Part shown: positions 1-7,978 of the stretch, piece after piece
Numbering within the stretch: the first letter of the stretch is position 1
Layout of the letters: every line of letters begins with the position of its first letter
Assembly: GCF_007183175.1 (NCBI RefSeq)
Contig: NZ_AP019807.1
Span: forward strand, 4,832,001-4,896,000
Length of the DNA: 64,000 nt
Direction of reading: 5' to 3'
Source of the DNA: Microbulbifer sp. GL-2
GTDB lineage: Bacteria > Pseudomonadota > Gammaproteobacteria > Pseudomonadales > Cellvibrionaceae
Notes under the pieces: generated by a model
Told to the model about the DNA's origin: nothing
Database searches by the model: none
The model's input: only the letters and a program-made list of their open reading frames with translations
Made by a program: the position numbers and the translations under genes

Positions 1-197
1 TCGGTATAGGCTCCGGTCATAATATCAAGTATTTGCAACCAGGAATAAAACTCTGCTTTCTTAGACTTTGCAATTTCTTCGGCTAGCTCCAATGCCGCCT
101 CTTCAGTAGGCGCGGAATCTCTATAGCTCTTCGCTCCACCATTCATCAGGTGGACCCGTTCTGCGAAAATAGCGTACCTGTTTACCTTATTTTTCAT
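1..197 (-). CDS. Small phage protein, partial (C-terminus beyond left edge)
   Basis: An open frame starts with ATG at 197 and stays open to base 1, giving 65 visible codons. The protein begins MKNKVNRYAIFAERV and contains an alanine/glutamate-rich helical stretch. A strong ribosome binding site (GGAGAG) lies about 7 bases before the ATG, which supports a real gene. It follows the baseplate spike gene on the same strand, so it is probably the next gene of the late tail operon. I do not recognise the family and infer no function. The stop codon lies outside the window. Confidence 0.6.
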   Translation of the reverse strand, partial: MKNKVNRYAIFAERVHLMNGGAKSYRDSAPTEEAALELAEEIAKSKKAEFYSWLQILDIMTGAYT

Positions 198-227
198 AAC
201 TTCTCTCCTTTTAAGTGTACAAACAGC

Positions 228-1187
228 CTAAGCCCGAACCGCGCTAAGCTGAGATTTCAAACTATCTGCACTACTCTTGTGCCCATTAATGGCCGCCTCT
301 TGGGTTGGCTTCTGGCCATTCCCTGGGTGTGAGTGCGTCGCCAGGGTGGCGGCCAGGGCAGACACTACGCTTATTAAATCTTCTAGCACTTTCAGCACGT
401 TTAAAGATTCACTGCCTAACCAAACCTTACCGCCGTCTTTTACCTTGATGGTTTGGCGAACCTTGGCCACTGATTCGCGAATATTTCCGATCTGTTCTTT
501 TAAATCGCGGCCCGCTGAAATATTAATATCACTGGCTGTTGTAATATTTAGATTATCCAGCGCGGATAAGTTCAGGCCACCAGCAGATAAGAAACGTAAA
601 GCCCCAAGCGCTTCAATTATTTTTACGCCGGCCACCTCTTCTACGGAATGTTCCCGTACCTGTCGGTATTCACTGTCGCAGCTCGCTTTAATTTCGGCGG
701 CCTCGGTAATTCTGCATAAAGATTTTTCGCGTATATCCCCGTGAGTTTCCCGGCTCCATTCTGCGCTGGCGTCCACCTTTTGCCGTACTGAATCGCTTTG
801 CTGCCAAATTAAATCCTCACGGTCGAGCGCTGGAAGCCCTACCCCGTGCGATAACACCGTGCGTATAAATGGCTGGTTTGGCTGGCCATAAGCAAAAGCC
901 AATTCAACCACTGTGCCCGGTTGCGGAAAACCAAAGGCCCCACGCTCATTGCCTGCATATTGCAGTGGCAGCGGTACACTACGAAAAATAGGCAAGCGCT
1001 CATCGGCTTTACCTTCAGGGGTCAACACATGCACATCCACCCCATAACGTGGGCGGAACTCTTCCGCTAATTCTGACTTTTCCATGGGGTCACTGATTGC
1101 AACCACTTTAGCCAGTATCGGCAAATGTAATCCGCTTTTTATTTCCGGGTAGAGCCGACTGATTAAGCGCTTTAATTGCTGTTCCAT
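228..1187 (-). CDS. Baseplate assembly protein V / central spike (gpV/gp45-like)
   Basis: 319 aa. The N-terminal 120 residues look like an OB-fold spike domain (VVAISDPMEKSE, then LPLQYAGNERGAFGFPQPGT). They are followed by a regular repetitive stretch of short beta-prone segments (about 140-255, for example LNITTASDINISAGRDL) of the type that forms a beta-helical needle. The C-terminal ATHSHPGNGQ motif is typical of phage spike proteins and may bind metal at the tip. The spike would sit under the tail tube and puncture the outer membrane on contraction. The gene overlaps the upstream hub-like gene by 16 bases, so translation is probably coupled. The role is assigned from architecture and position; the exact family was not searched. 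Confidence 0.75.
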   Translation of the reverse strand: MEQQLKRLISRLYPEIKSGLHLPILAKVVAISDPMEKSELAEEFRPRYGVDVHVLTPEGKADERLPIFRSVPLPLQYAGNERGAFGFPQPGTVVELAFAYGQPNQPFIRTVLSHGVGLPALDREDLIWQQSDSVRQKVDASAEWSRETHGDIREKSLCRITEAAEIKASCDSEYRQVREHSVEEVAGVKIIEALGALRFLSAGGLNLSALDNLNITTASDINISAGRDLKEQIGNIRESVAKVRQTIKVKDGGKVWLGSESLNVLKVLEDLISVVSALAATLATHSHPGNGQKPTQEAAINGHKSSADSLKSQLSAVRA

Positions 1188-1873
1188 GGGTCCGCGCTCC
1201 AGGTTAAATTCATAAAGTTACCGGTGAGCTCTACTTTAGTTGCGTAGTGTCCATTTAATAAAACACCAGGGCGCAGCCGTGGAATACAGGCCACTTTTGC
1301 CCGGTTGGAAATACCAAAGTCTGTGGCAAACCCTGCTGGCAGCTCCAGGGCGCGGCCCGCCCAATAACTATCAGCCCAGCTGCCTACAAATACTTTGCCG
1401 TCGCCCTGCTGCTGCCAGGTGTATTGCGGTATCCCGAAGGCTTGCCCTAGGTGATCCATAACCCAATAACCAGTACCCGCACTATAAAAAGCCGGTGCTT
1501 TATTATCGGTATAACTTCCTTTACCGGTTATGAACTGCAAACCGGTAATTGCAGACACAACACCCAACACGCCAGCCAAAGTTATATAGCGCTCTGCCAG
1601 TGGGACCAGTTGCGCAAGTGAGGCAGTGAATTCACGGCACATTAATTTTTTTCGGTCGTTATCTACTGTTGTGCAATTCGTTACATAGCCCATAAAAAAG
1701 CGCTGTAACTGGTTGGGCTTGTATCCCATATCCAATTGCACCAGCCCTTTTAATTGGGTGTTACTGCTCACGGTAAAAGCCGCACGCCCAGGGGAAAACA
1801 AATCAAGGCGCACATCGTCATCGATGAGCGGGACAGGCTCGCCATTCACTGTTAGCCGTTTATGCAACTGCAC
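1172..1873 (-). CDS. Baseplate hub / late tail protein (gpD-like)
   Basis: About 233 aa from the GTG at 1873, which has AGGAGA six bases upstream. The longer ATG reading at 1891 lacks a ribosome binding site. The protein starts MQLHKRLTVNGEPVPLIDDD and continues with beta-rich segments (VSSNTQLKGLVQLDMGYKP, FFMGYVTNCTTVDND). This resembles the P2 gpD / T4 gp27 class of tail hub proteins that connect the tail tube to the spike. It lies between a baseplate protein and the spike gene, the usual place for the hub. A C-terminal segment rich in Trp and Gly (VFVGSWADSYWAGRALELP) has no clear motif. Assignment is by position and overall character, so it is moderate. Confidence 0.55.
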   Translation of the reverse strand: MQLHKRLTVNGEPVPLIDDDVRLDLFSPGRAAFTVSSNTQLKGLVQLDMGYKPNQLQRFFMGYVTNCTTVDNDRKKLMCREFTASLAQLVPLAERYITLAGVLGVVSAITGLQFITGKGSYTDNKAPAFYSAGTGYWVMDHLGQAFGIPQYTWQQQGDGKVFVGSWADSYWAGRALELPAGFATDFGISNRAKVACIPRLRPGVLLNGHYATKVELTGNFMNLTWSADPWNSN

Positions 1874-2417
1874 CGGCGCTCTCCTCTTCATCCGGTGCTA
1901 ATGCGTCATCAGCAAACTTCAATACTTTTTCAAAGCTGGTTAGGCTCTCGGCTTCTTCTTGATCTTCTACCCCTGTTGCGGCCACCTGTTCACCGTTGGC
2001 GCTCTGCTGTTGGGCAGTCTCGGTTTTCTGTCGCTGCTCGACCTTTTCGGGTATGGATAAATATTCCGAGAGGGTGAAATTCACCCGCCATGCGGTTTTT
2101 TCTGGGATCTTGCGCGCGTTTACAGATTCATTAAATTGAACTTGGCGAATATTCATAGCCCGCGCAGTTTCATCAACAATATCAAATACCGTGAGTTTTC
2201 CGTTTTCATCCACGGATTCCGCTTGCTGTATCAACTCGGATAAATCGTCGGGGTTATCCATATTGATAACCAGGGAAACAGTCAACGTCTTTGGTTTAAT
2301 ACCGTTTTTGGCCCGGTCGCTGCTGCTGGTATTGCCGCCTAGTGATTCGGTTTCAATACGCAATACACCATTTACGGCTAGCTCAGTACCGCGCACTGTG
2401 AAATCGTTTAATCTCAT
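1860..2417 (-). CDS. Baseplate complex / tail protein, putative (gpU-like)
   Basis: 185 aa. It begins MRLNDFTVRGTELAVNGVL, continues with alternating strands (TLTVSLVINMDNPDDLSELI), and ends in a low-complexity Glu/Gln/Ala tail from about residue 135 that is probably disordered. The start overlaps the stop of the gene before it by four bases (ATGA), a sign of translational coupling in the tail operon. Proteins of this size at this place in HP1/K139-type phages are baseplate or tail-terminator components. I infer a structural tail role and cannot name the exact part. Confidence 0.5.
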   Translation of the reverse strand: MRLNDFTVRGTELAVNGVLRIETESLGGNTSSSDRAKNGIKPKTLTVSLVINMDNPDDLSELIQQAESVDENGKLTVFDIVDETARAMNIRQVQFNESVNARKIPEKTAWRVNFTLSEYLSIPEKVEQRQKTETAQQQSANGEQVAATGVEDQEEAESLTSFEKVLKFADDALAPDEEESAGAVA

Positions 2418-3319
2418 AACCCGAACAACTCCTGCAGAATGGTTAGCTCACCAGGGGAACCGGTAAACAGCATGGCCGCGCTAAAACCGTGGTCATGGTC
2501 AAAGGGGTGTGTGGCGGTAATCTGGCTGGCTATCTGCCGGGTTGTGCCGGAAGCAAACAGGCAATAGGTATTACCGGTCCCGGTAAACTGTGCGGCCAGG
2601 ATTTCCGTATTTGCCCGCACTGTGTCCAGGTACTGGCGCTTTTTATCCGCCAGGGCTTGCAGCTCCTGAACAGGGTTGGTGTTCTCCACCTCGTAACCGT
2701 GGGCGCTGGCAATCTCCGCCCCTATCGCTTGCGAAGCCCAGCGGGCCGTCTGTAGCTGGGTAAGCCTGCGCGGCCTCCAGTGGCCGCCCAGGGGCGCGCC
2801 AGGGAGTACCGACTTTTCAGACTCCAGGCGTAACAGCTGTTCGGCGCGGTGCTCTGCCTCGCACAACTCAGAGAGCGGGAACAACTGACACACCGCTTTC
2901 AAGCGCTCGGCAAAGGCTGATAGCGTCTGTTCCGCAAAGAGCACGCACACGGCCTCCAGGGAACCCCCAGGCTTGAAGCTGTCACAGGCGTCCCCCAGTT
3001 TGGCTGCTAGTGCCTGCTGTGCATTGGGTGCCGATAGGTGCCGGCTGTAGCTTTCCCCCTGCCCTACGCCCTCTTGATAAGGGTGAACCACTAACGCGCG
3101 CAACTCAGCCCCGAATAAATCTACCAGGGTATTCTGTGTTGCCGCGCTACCGGTTGCGGTGCTGGCGGTTGGGTTGGTCGCGAAGCTGGGGGAAATCTCC
3201 CCCAGTCGTGACAGTGCCGTGTTGATTTCCCCTTTACCTTGCTCCAGAGCGGTGTTTACCGAGTCGCTAAGGCCCTTGGCGGTGGGGGGAAACTGCACCT
3301 GCGCGCTCTGCCAAGTCAT
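2414..3319 (-). CDS. Tail-associated protein of unknown function
   Basis: 301 aa, largely helical and alanine/leucine-rich, beginning MTWQSAQVQFPPTAKG. It contains several cysteines (CDSFKPGG, VCVLFAEQ, VCQLFPLSELCE) and a C-terminal FDHDHGF element. No transmembrane segment or signal peptide is seen. It sits four bases after a small gene and overlaps the next baseplate gene by four bases, so it is part of the late tail operon. HP1/K139-like phages have uncharacterised genes between the fibre and the hub. I do not recognise a named domain. A structural or assembly role in the baseplate is inferred from position only. Confidence 0.5.
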   Translation of the reverse strand: MTWQSAQVQFPPTAKGLSDSVNTALEQGKGEINTALSRLGEISPSFATNPTASTATGSAATQNTLVDLFGAELRALVVHPYQEGVGQGESYSRHLSAPNAQQALAAKLGDACDSFKPGGSLEAVCVLFAEQTLSAFAERLKAVCQLFPLSELCEAEHRAEQLLRLESEKSVLPGAPLGGHWRPRRLTQLQTARWASQAIGAEIASAHGYEVENTNPVQELQALADKKRQYLDTVRANTEILAAQFTGTGNTYCLFASGTTRQIASQITATHPFDHDHGFSAAMLFTGSPGELTILQELFGL

Positions 3320-3322
3320 CAG

Positions 3323-3523
3323 CTATTTTTCCCAAGGGGTCGTACGCTGAATACAGGCGACGCGTATGCCAAATATATAAATATGCTGGCGACCGTTAAC
3401 CACAAAGCCTTTATTGTCTGGCAAAGGCTTTATATGGTGCAAATTATTGATGGTCGCAAACGGCGTGAATATATGGCGCGGCGCAAAGTGCCAGCGGATA
3501 AATTCCCAGATTTTTCTAAACAT
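3323..3523 (-). CDS. Small phage protein, unknown
   Basis: 66 aa, starting MFRKIWEFIRWHFAPRHIF. The gene fits within a 207-base gap, with three bases to spare on either side, and has a consensus GGAGG about eight bases before its ATG. These two facts make it a likely real gene. The N-terminal 15 residues are amphipathic (aromatic plus basic) and could associate with a membrane, but there is no clear transmembrane span. No family is recognised. Confidence 0.55.
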   Translation of the reverse strand: MFRKIWEFIRWHFAPRHIFTPFATINNLHHIKPLPDNKGFVVNGRQHIYIFGIRVACIQRTTPWEK

Positions 3524-3526
3524 TGT

Positions 3527-4171
3527 TTAAACCTCCAGTGTTTTTAATGATTGCAAAAATGGGCGAGCGATAGCCATAAAATCAGCATCCTCTTCCGCAT
3601 CTCTGACTTTGGTTTTCGCTTTAATCCGAATATCGCGGATCTTATCGATAGCGCTATCCCAATTGCTGGCCGCTTTTAGAATCTGTTCTGCGGCTTCCTG
3701 TGGCTCCACTTCTTTAACTTCTGCGTGGGTCTGCACAACTGCCGGGACATCGCCTGTAAATTTGGCATCCTTGAAACGCTGTGCTTCAGTCCTTACCCGC
3801 GTGTATTCATCGGTAATGCCGAAGCCAATACGTACAAACTTAAGCCGCGTTTTCCCCGCTGTGTTGTCAATCACATCAAGGGCAAATTGCCGGCTCGCAA
3901 TAATGTCTAACTGTTCCTGTTCTTTGGCATCAGCCTTGGCTTTTTCCTCATGCCAACGATCAATCACTTTTTTAAATTTCCGAATAGATGTGATCTTTTT
4001 ATGCGACCCATTGCGCATTTCAATTTCACCCGCAGGCTTTACCCCTTCATCACTCCACTGTACCGCCCACATCGCATCATCGATGAGACCCGCCAAATCA
4101 AACTTGAAGGCAAGGCCATCAATCACGACGGTATCGTCTCCCGCGTCGCCATTAATGATGGTTAGCTGCAT
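3527..4171 (-). CDS. Putative tail fibre assembly protein
   Basis: 214 aa. The N-terminal part contains DDAMWAVQWSDEGVKPAGEIE, matching the style of phage fibre-assembly or fibre-companion proteins, in which a conserved Trp-x-Val-Gln-Trp element precedes a charged helical region. A long helical part follows, with KKVIDRWHEEKAKADAKEQEQ as a likely coiled coil (about 65-90), and a basic/acidic C-terminus. The gene lies directly downstream of the tail fibre gene with an eight-base gap, the usual position for a chaperone needed for fibre folding or attachment. The role is inferred from location and composition. Confidence 0.5.
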   Translation of the reverse strand: MQLTIINGDAGDDTVVIDGLAFKFDLAGLIDDAMWAVQWSDEGVKPAGEIEMRNGSHKKITSIRKFKKVIDRWHEEKAKADAKEQEQLDIIASRQFALDVIDNTAGKTRLKFVRIGFGITDEYTRVRTEAQRFKDAKFTGDVPAVVQTHAEVKEVEPQEAAEQILKAASNWDSAIDKIRDIRIKAKTKVRDAEEDADFMAIARPFLQSLKTLEV

Positions 4172-4179
4172 AAATCCCC

Positions 4180-5958
4180 CTAAGCAATTCGAATAATATG
4201 CGCGGCGGCGTAGTAGCGCTGGCGCACATCAACAGAATGAGAATGATTGCCAACGCTGCCAACCGTAATGGTGTGTGAGTGGAGACCATCATTTGACGTT
4301 ACGTAACTGTGCTTATGTGTCCCGTCTTTATTTACCGACACTGAATGATTATGTGTACCGTTACTGGCAACGCTTACCGTATGGGTATGCGCCCCTGTGT
4401 TATTACTGCTCGCGGAGTGATTGTGCGCGCCGCCGCTACCATTATTCGCGCCCGTTACCGTCGCGCCGTCGCGGTCACTGGGGTCATAATCCGGGCCAAA
4501 CCAAGAGGATTCATTACCGGGATATTTCAGCATTGAAATACTATTAATGCTGTGCCCGTGGGCTGGTATACGCGAAGTTGCCAGGGTGTGATTTGCTACT
4601 GAAATCGTATGGGCGTGGGCCCCGGCACTGCCAGTTGACGCGCTGTGCGAATGGCTACCCGCATTACCACTTGAGGCCGAGTGCGTATGTAGGCCTCCAT
4701 CCGCAGTGTCGCCCGAATGCGTATGCGCCCCCGTGGTACTTGATGAGGCGGTGTGCGTGTGGCCACCATTGGCGGAACTTGTCTGCGAATCGGCGCCGCC
4801 GCTTTCGCCTATGGCATACTGGGCACCCGCACAAACAATTACCCGGCTGATGGTATTTGGCCGCCCGTCTTGGCCATCACAAAGTGCCCAGCCTTCGGGT
4901 ATATCATCAAGTGTCCCGTGCCAGAAAACCCCAACATTTTTTGGAACTAAATGGTCCAGGGCCGCCCATAACTGTTTTGGGGAAACATAGGTTTGATCAT
5001 CTGCACGCTCTAAAACCTGCGTTTGAGTTGCGCGTTTGACAATACCGTGCTCAGTGGTTGTTGCGAATTGATTGACTGATACATAAAGATTCGTGCGGGT
5101 TGTTAAATATTTAATTACCCCGCCTTCATTAATATTATGATAAGCGCGTCTATCTTGCGTGGAACCACTGACCGTTAAGCCTGCAATTCTCTCCACATAA
5201 TGTTGAACCCCTGCGCTATCCACATAATCATCTTTAAGGCCGACATAAACCGTCACCACGGCTTTAACTTGATCAACGTCCTTTTGTAAAGAAACATCCA
5301 GGCAAATTGACTTTGGTAGACCACTCGGAGTAGGGACAAAAATGTCTTGAGCATTAACAATGCGAATACCTTCAACGTAAGCAATGCCCGGCAGTATTTT
5401 GTAATCTCCATTGTCTGCAACCAGCTTCCAACCACTTTCAAAGAAGGTAGCGCGCCCGTATATATCCCGATTGCTGAGGCGTACCCGCTCATCCATCGAG
5501 TTTAACCAGGCAGTAAAATCTATCTGCCAGGTCTCGGCGGGTACGTTGATTCCTGTAGCCTGTTGCGCGTCGGCAAACTGTAAAAGGAAATTGCGGGTAA
5601 TATTATTTCCCTGAACACCATTTGCTGTGGCGGTTTTAATTGTTCGCGGTAGATAGGCAACCGCTATAAGAGTCGAATCACTAGCCACCAGCCCCAACCA
5701 GTTAAAGGGGAAATCACCCACACTGGTATCCATAGCCAGCGAATAAACCACCTTATCCAGTGATAAATAGCCTTTTTGAGAAACTGCCGCCTCATGCACT
5801 ATGTCATTGATTGCTGGCATTGCCTCAGCCGGATTAACCGGCTGCGTATGGTCCAAGCCGCTAATATCCGCAAGCACAAACCGGGAAATTTCTACCGGCT
5901 CACTGGCCCCGGTCTTGGCGGCAATGTAGGCCGCACCTGTATTAATAATTGCTGGCAT
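4180..5958 (-). CDS. Tail fibre protein with C-terminal GxHxH repeat array
   Basis: 592 aa. The N-terminal half (about 1-200) resembles the collar/attachment domain of P2-type fibres (MPAIINTGAAYIAAKTGA start, then ISGLDHTQPVNPAEAMPAI). A short tail-collar-like segment near 345-370 reads GVFWHGTLDDIPEGWALCDG. From about 395 to 580 there are 11 Gly-x-His-x-His motifs (GGHTH, GAHTH, GLHTH, GSHSH, GAHAH, GAHNH, GAHTH, GTHNH, GTHKH, GLHSH, GNHSH). In T4 gp37 such motifs from three chains coordinate iron along the fibre axis. The protein is therefore probably a trimeric metal-stapled fibre that recognises the host surface. It lies between gpI and the fibre-assembly candidate. Confidence 0.85.
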   Translation of the reverse strand: MPAIINTGAAYIAAKTGASEPVEISRFVLADISGLDHTQPVNPAEAMPAINDIVHEAAVSQKGYLSLDKVVYSLAMDTSVGDFPFNWLGLVASDSTLIAVAYLPRTIKTATANGVQGNNITRNFLLQFADAQQATGINVPAETWQIDFTAWLNSMDERVRLSNRDIYGRATFFESGWKLVADNGDYKILPGIAYVEGIRIVNAQDIFVPTPSGLPKSICLDVSLQKDVDQVKAVVTVYVGLKDDYVDSAGVQHYVERIAGLTVSGSTQDRRAYHNINEGGVIKYLTTRTNLYVSVNQFATTTEHGIVKRATQTQVLERADDQTYVSPKQLWAALDHLVPKNVGVFWHGTLDDIPEGWALCDGQDGRPNTISRVIVCAGAQYAIGESGGADSQTSSANGGHTHTASSSTTGAHTHSGDTADGGLHTHSASSGNAGSHSHSASTGSAGAHAHTISVANHTLATSRIPAHGHSINSISMLKYPGNESSWFGPDYDPSDRDGATVTGANNGSGGAHNHSASSNNTGAHTHTVSVASNGTHNHSVSVNKDGTHKHSYVTSNDGLHSHTITVGSVGNHSHSVDVRQRYYAAAHIIRIA

Positions 5959-5967
5959 ATTCTTTTC

Positions 5968-6492
5968 CTACAATGAAGCCTTTAAGAATCCGTTATCGTG
6001 CCCACAATCCGCCGTGCGCAATTGCACTTGTAGTGGTGTTAAAACTTCAAACTCATAGCGACGGCACAAGCGGCCATACTTGCGCAAAATGATTTGTAAT
6101 AGTTCCGGGTTATCTGCCATTTGCTGATCTGACAGATGCAACTTGATTACATCCCAATCCCTGTCCGGTAGGCGCTCTTCAATTTCCACGTATCCAATTA
6201 ACAAGCGTTCAAAGATCCGTTTAAGCCCAGCTACGCTGCCCGCGTCCTGTGCATTCACAAACGCATATTTCACCCGCAATCGATACAGCCGCATTGATTC
6301 ACCATCAAACCGCGCTACCCCCTTTTGCCATGCCAGAAGATCTAAAACGCCGGGTATACAGGTTTCAGGGTCCAGCTGTCGTACTGGCCAATAAAGCCAG
6401 CCTTCCACCCTTTCCCAGAATCGCTGGGTGGCTCTTTCCAGTTTGGATAATTGCGGACCACCCAACCAAAAGGATAATTTTAATTTAATCAT
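5968..6492 (-). CDS. Tail protein gpI-like (baseplate)
   Basis: 174 aa. The protein has the tryptophan-rich core of the P2 gpI family (ERVEGWLYWPVRQLDPETC, then GVLDLLAWQKGVARFDGES) and a conserved LYRLRVKYAF element. In P2 the gpI protein joins the baseplate wedge to the tail fibre. The start overlaps the stop of the baseplate J gene by four bases, and the fibre gene follows after nine bases, the canonical J-I-fibre order. Length is near the family norm. No anomalies seen. Confidence 0.8.
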   Translation of the reverse strand: MIKLKLSFWLGGPQLSKLERATQRFWERVEGWLYWPVRQLDPETCIPGVLDLLAWQKGVARFDGESMRLYRLRVKYAFVNAQDAGSVAGLKRIFERLLIGYVEIEERLPDRDWDVIKLHLSDQQMADNPELLQIILRKYGRLCRRYEFEVLTPLQVQLRTADCGHDNGFLKASL

Positions 6493-7658
6493 GCTACTGT
6501 CACCGATAGGCTATTGATTCTCGGTAAATTCATCTGACTAACGATGTAATCAAGATTGAAATCAACACCGCGCAGCAATTCAAATTGGCTGTGTAACTCT
6601 CCCCCCAGGAATGAGAAAGAAAAGCGGCTCCAGGGTTTAACCAGGGTTGGTTTGTAGTCTTGATTTTCACGGAATGCCGCGCGAATAAAGTGCTCAACAT
6701 CCGCTTTTATATGATCCTTGGTATCCCCGCTGAGGCCATCAATCGCGTATACCGTGACGGTTATGTCATGCTGAGATTCCGGCATGGGAAACACTTTTAA
6801 ATCGTCGCCGTGCCCGTGGTTGCCTTCATCGGATATTTTCCGCTGTATGCTTTGAATAAAAGTGGCATCCGGGTTGCCTATCTCAAACATCACATAGGCG
6901 TCCGCAGTACCAGGGCCGCGTGGTGCATCGCTATTGAAAAACACATTGTCATCGTTCACCCCATCAAAGCCCGCAATTAGTGACCGGTAAACTGCGTCTG
7001 TATGCCACTGGTTCACAGCCTGATACTGTGTGCGAATGCGCTTGCGTAACTCTTCCGGGTCTTCGTCATCTGTGCCGGGATGTGTTAACCAGTCAGACAA
7101 ATTAGTTACAGCAATAACACCAGGCAACAGCACCGGCAAAACAGAGTAATAGCCCGCTGCCAGGTTGTAAGCGCTGCCGGCTTCTTCCGCTTCAACTGGG
7201 GCCAATACCGTTTCCAGACCGTCAGTAAAGGTAACTTTTGCTGTGGTACGCAGGGTATACACTCGCCCATTAATTACCGGGCTTTGTATTGCTGTATTCT
7301 GGACAACATCCAGGGAACCGGAACTATCAGCACGGGTGAACTGTACAAACCCCCGCGCCTTGCCTTTTTTCTTCGGCTCAAGGTTTACCCCATCGGCATG
7401 TAATGCGAGAAATTCACCGCTTGCGGTCTTCACAAACATTTGGGGCATCACAGACTTAATTAGCGCTCGAATCAGCCATATAACCGGGGTGGTAATGAGT
7501 TCAGTCACCATACGCCACCAGGGCGATATATCCCGCTTATTGGTAAAAGCGACTTTTTCCTCGTCAACATCGCCTTCAAATATCTTGCGCACTTCCTCTT
7601 CAGTGGTTGGAACGCCACCCTCTTTCAAAAGATTTGTGAAAAGTTCTTGCTCGCTCAT
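6489..7658 (-). CDS. Baseplate assembly protein J (gpJ-like)
   Basis: 389 aa. The N-terminus contains ISPWWRMVTELITTPVIWLIRALI followed by the beta-rich core with GKARGFVQFTR, VEAEEAGSAYNLAAG and WLTHPGTDDEDPEELRKRIR. The last two are the diagnostic segments of the P2 gpJ / Mu gp47 baseplate family. The protein forms the baseplate wedge that triggers sheath contraction. The start overlaps the upstream DUF2590-like gene by four bases, and the stop overlaps the gpI gene by four bases, so three wedge genes are translationally coupled. Length agrees with the family. Confidence 0.85.
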   Translation of the reverse strand: MSEQELFTNLLKEGGVPTTEEEVRKIFEGDVDEEKVAFTNKRDISPWWRMVTELITTPVIWLIRALIKSVMPQMFVKTASGEFLALHADGVNLEPKKKGKARGFVQFTRADSSGSLDVVQNTAIQSPVINGRVYTLRTTAKVTFTDGLETVLAPVEAEEAGSAYNLAAGYYSVLPVLLPGVIAVTNLSDWLTHPGTDDEDPEELRKRIRTQYQAVNQWHTDAVYRSLIAGFDGVNDDNVFFNSDAPRGPGTADAYVMFEIGNPDATFIQSIQRKISDEGNHGHGDDLKVFPMPESQHDITVTVYAIDGLSGDTKDHIKADVEHFIRAAFRENQDYKPTLVKPWSRFSFSFLGGELHSQFELLRGVDFNLDYIVSQMNLPRINSLSVTVA

Positions 7659-7978
7659 AGGGTGAACTCTATATGTTGATACTCGACAGTTTTCGCAAAA
7701 ACTAAAACGATTTCTTTTTCCAGCCGGGTTAGCTTTGCCGTTCCCGGCTGAATGCGCGTGTCACTCTCCACCAGATTTTCCAAGCGCGAGAGATTCAAGG
7801 CCCATTTATCAGCCTGTCTTTCACCGACCAACTCCACTAATAAACCGCTTTCGCGGATCATGTGCTTAATATCCTGCGCAATCGATGCACGGTCGCTAAT
7901 GCCTATGGGCACACCAACCGAGTCGAGTGCTATATCATTGTTAACAATCAACAGGTCTTGATATTTAGGTTCAGCCAT
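7655..7978 (-). CDS. Baseplate wedge protein, DUF2590 / gp25-like
   Basis: 107 aa, beginning MAEPKYQDLLIVNNDIALDS. It has the compact alpha/beta character of gpW/gp25-type wedge subunits (SIAQDIKHMIRESGLLVELV, then EKEIVLVFAKT). HP1/K139-type phages carry a DUF2590 protein at this place just before baseplate J. The ATG overlaps the tape-measure stop by one base (TAATG), and the stop overlaps the J start. The family name comes from memory of that gene neighbourhood and was not searched. Confidence 0.65.
   Translation of the reverse strand: MAEPKYQDLLIVNNDIALDSVGVPIGISDRASIAQDIKHMIRESGLLVELVGERQADKWALNLSRLENLVESDTRIQPGTAKLTRLEKEIVLVFAKTVEYQHIEFTL

Noticed and set aside
277..744. 155-codon plus-strand frame across the spike gene
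   Set aside because: The reverse frame is a coherent spike protein; this frame has shadow composition.
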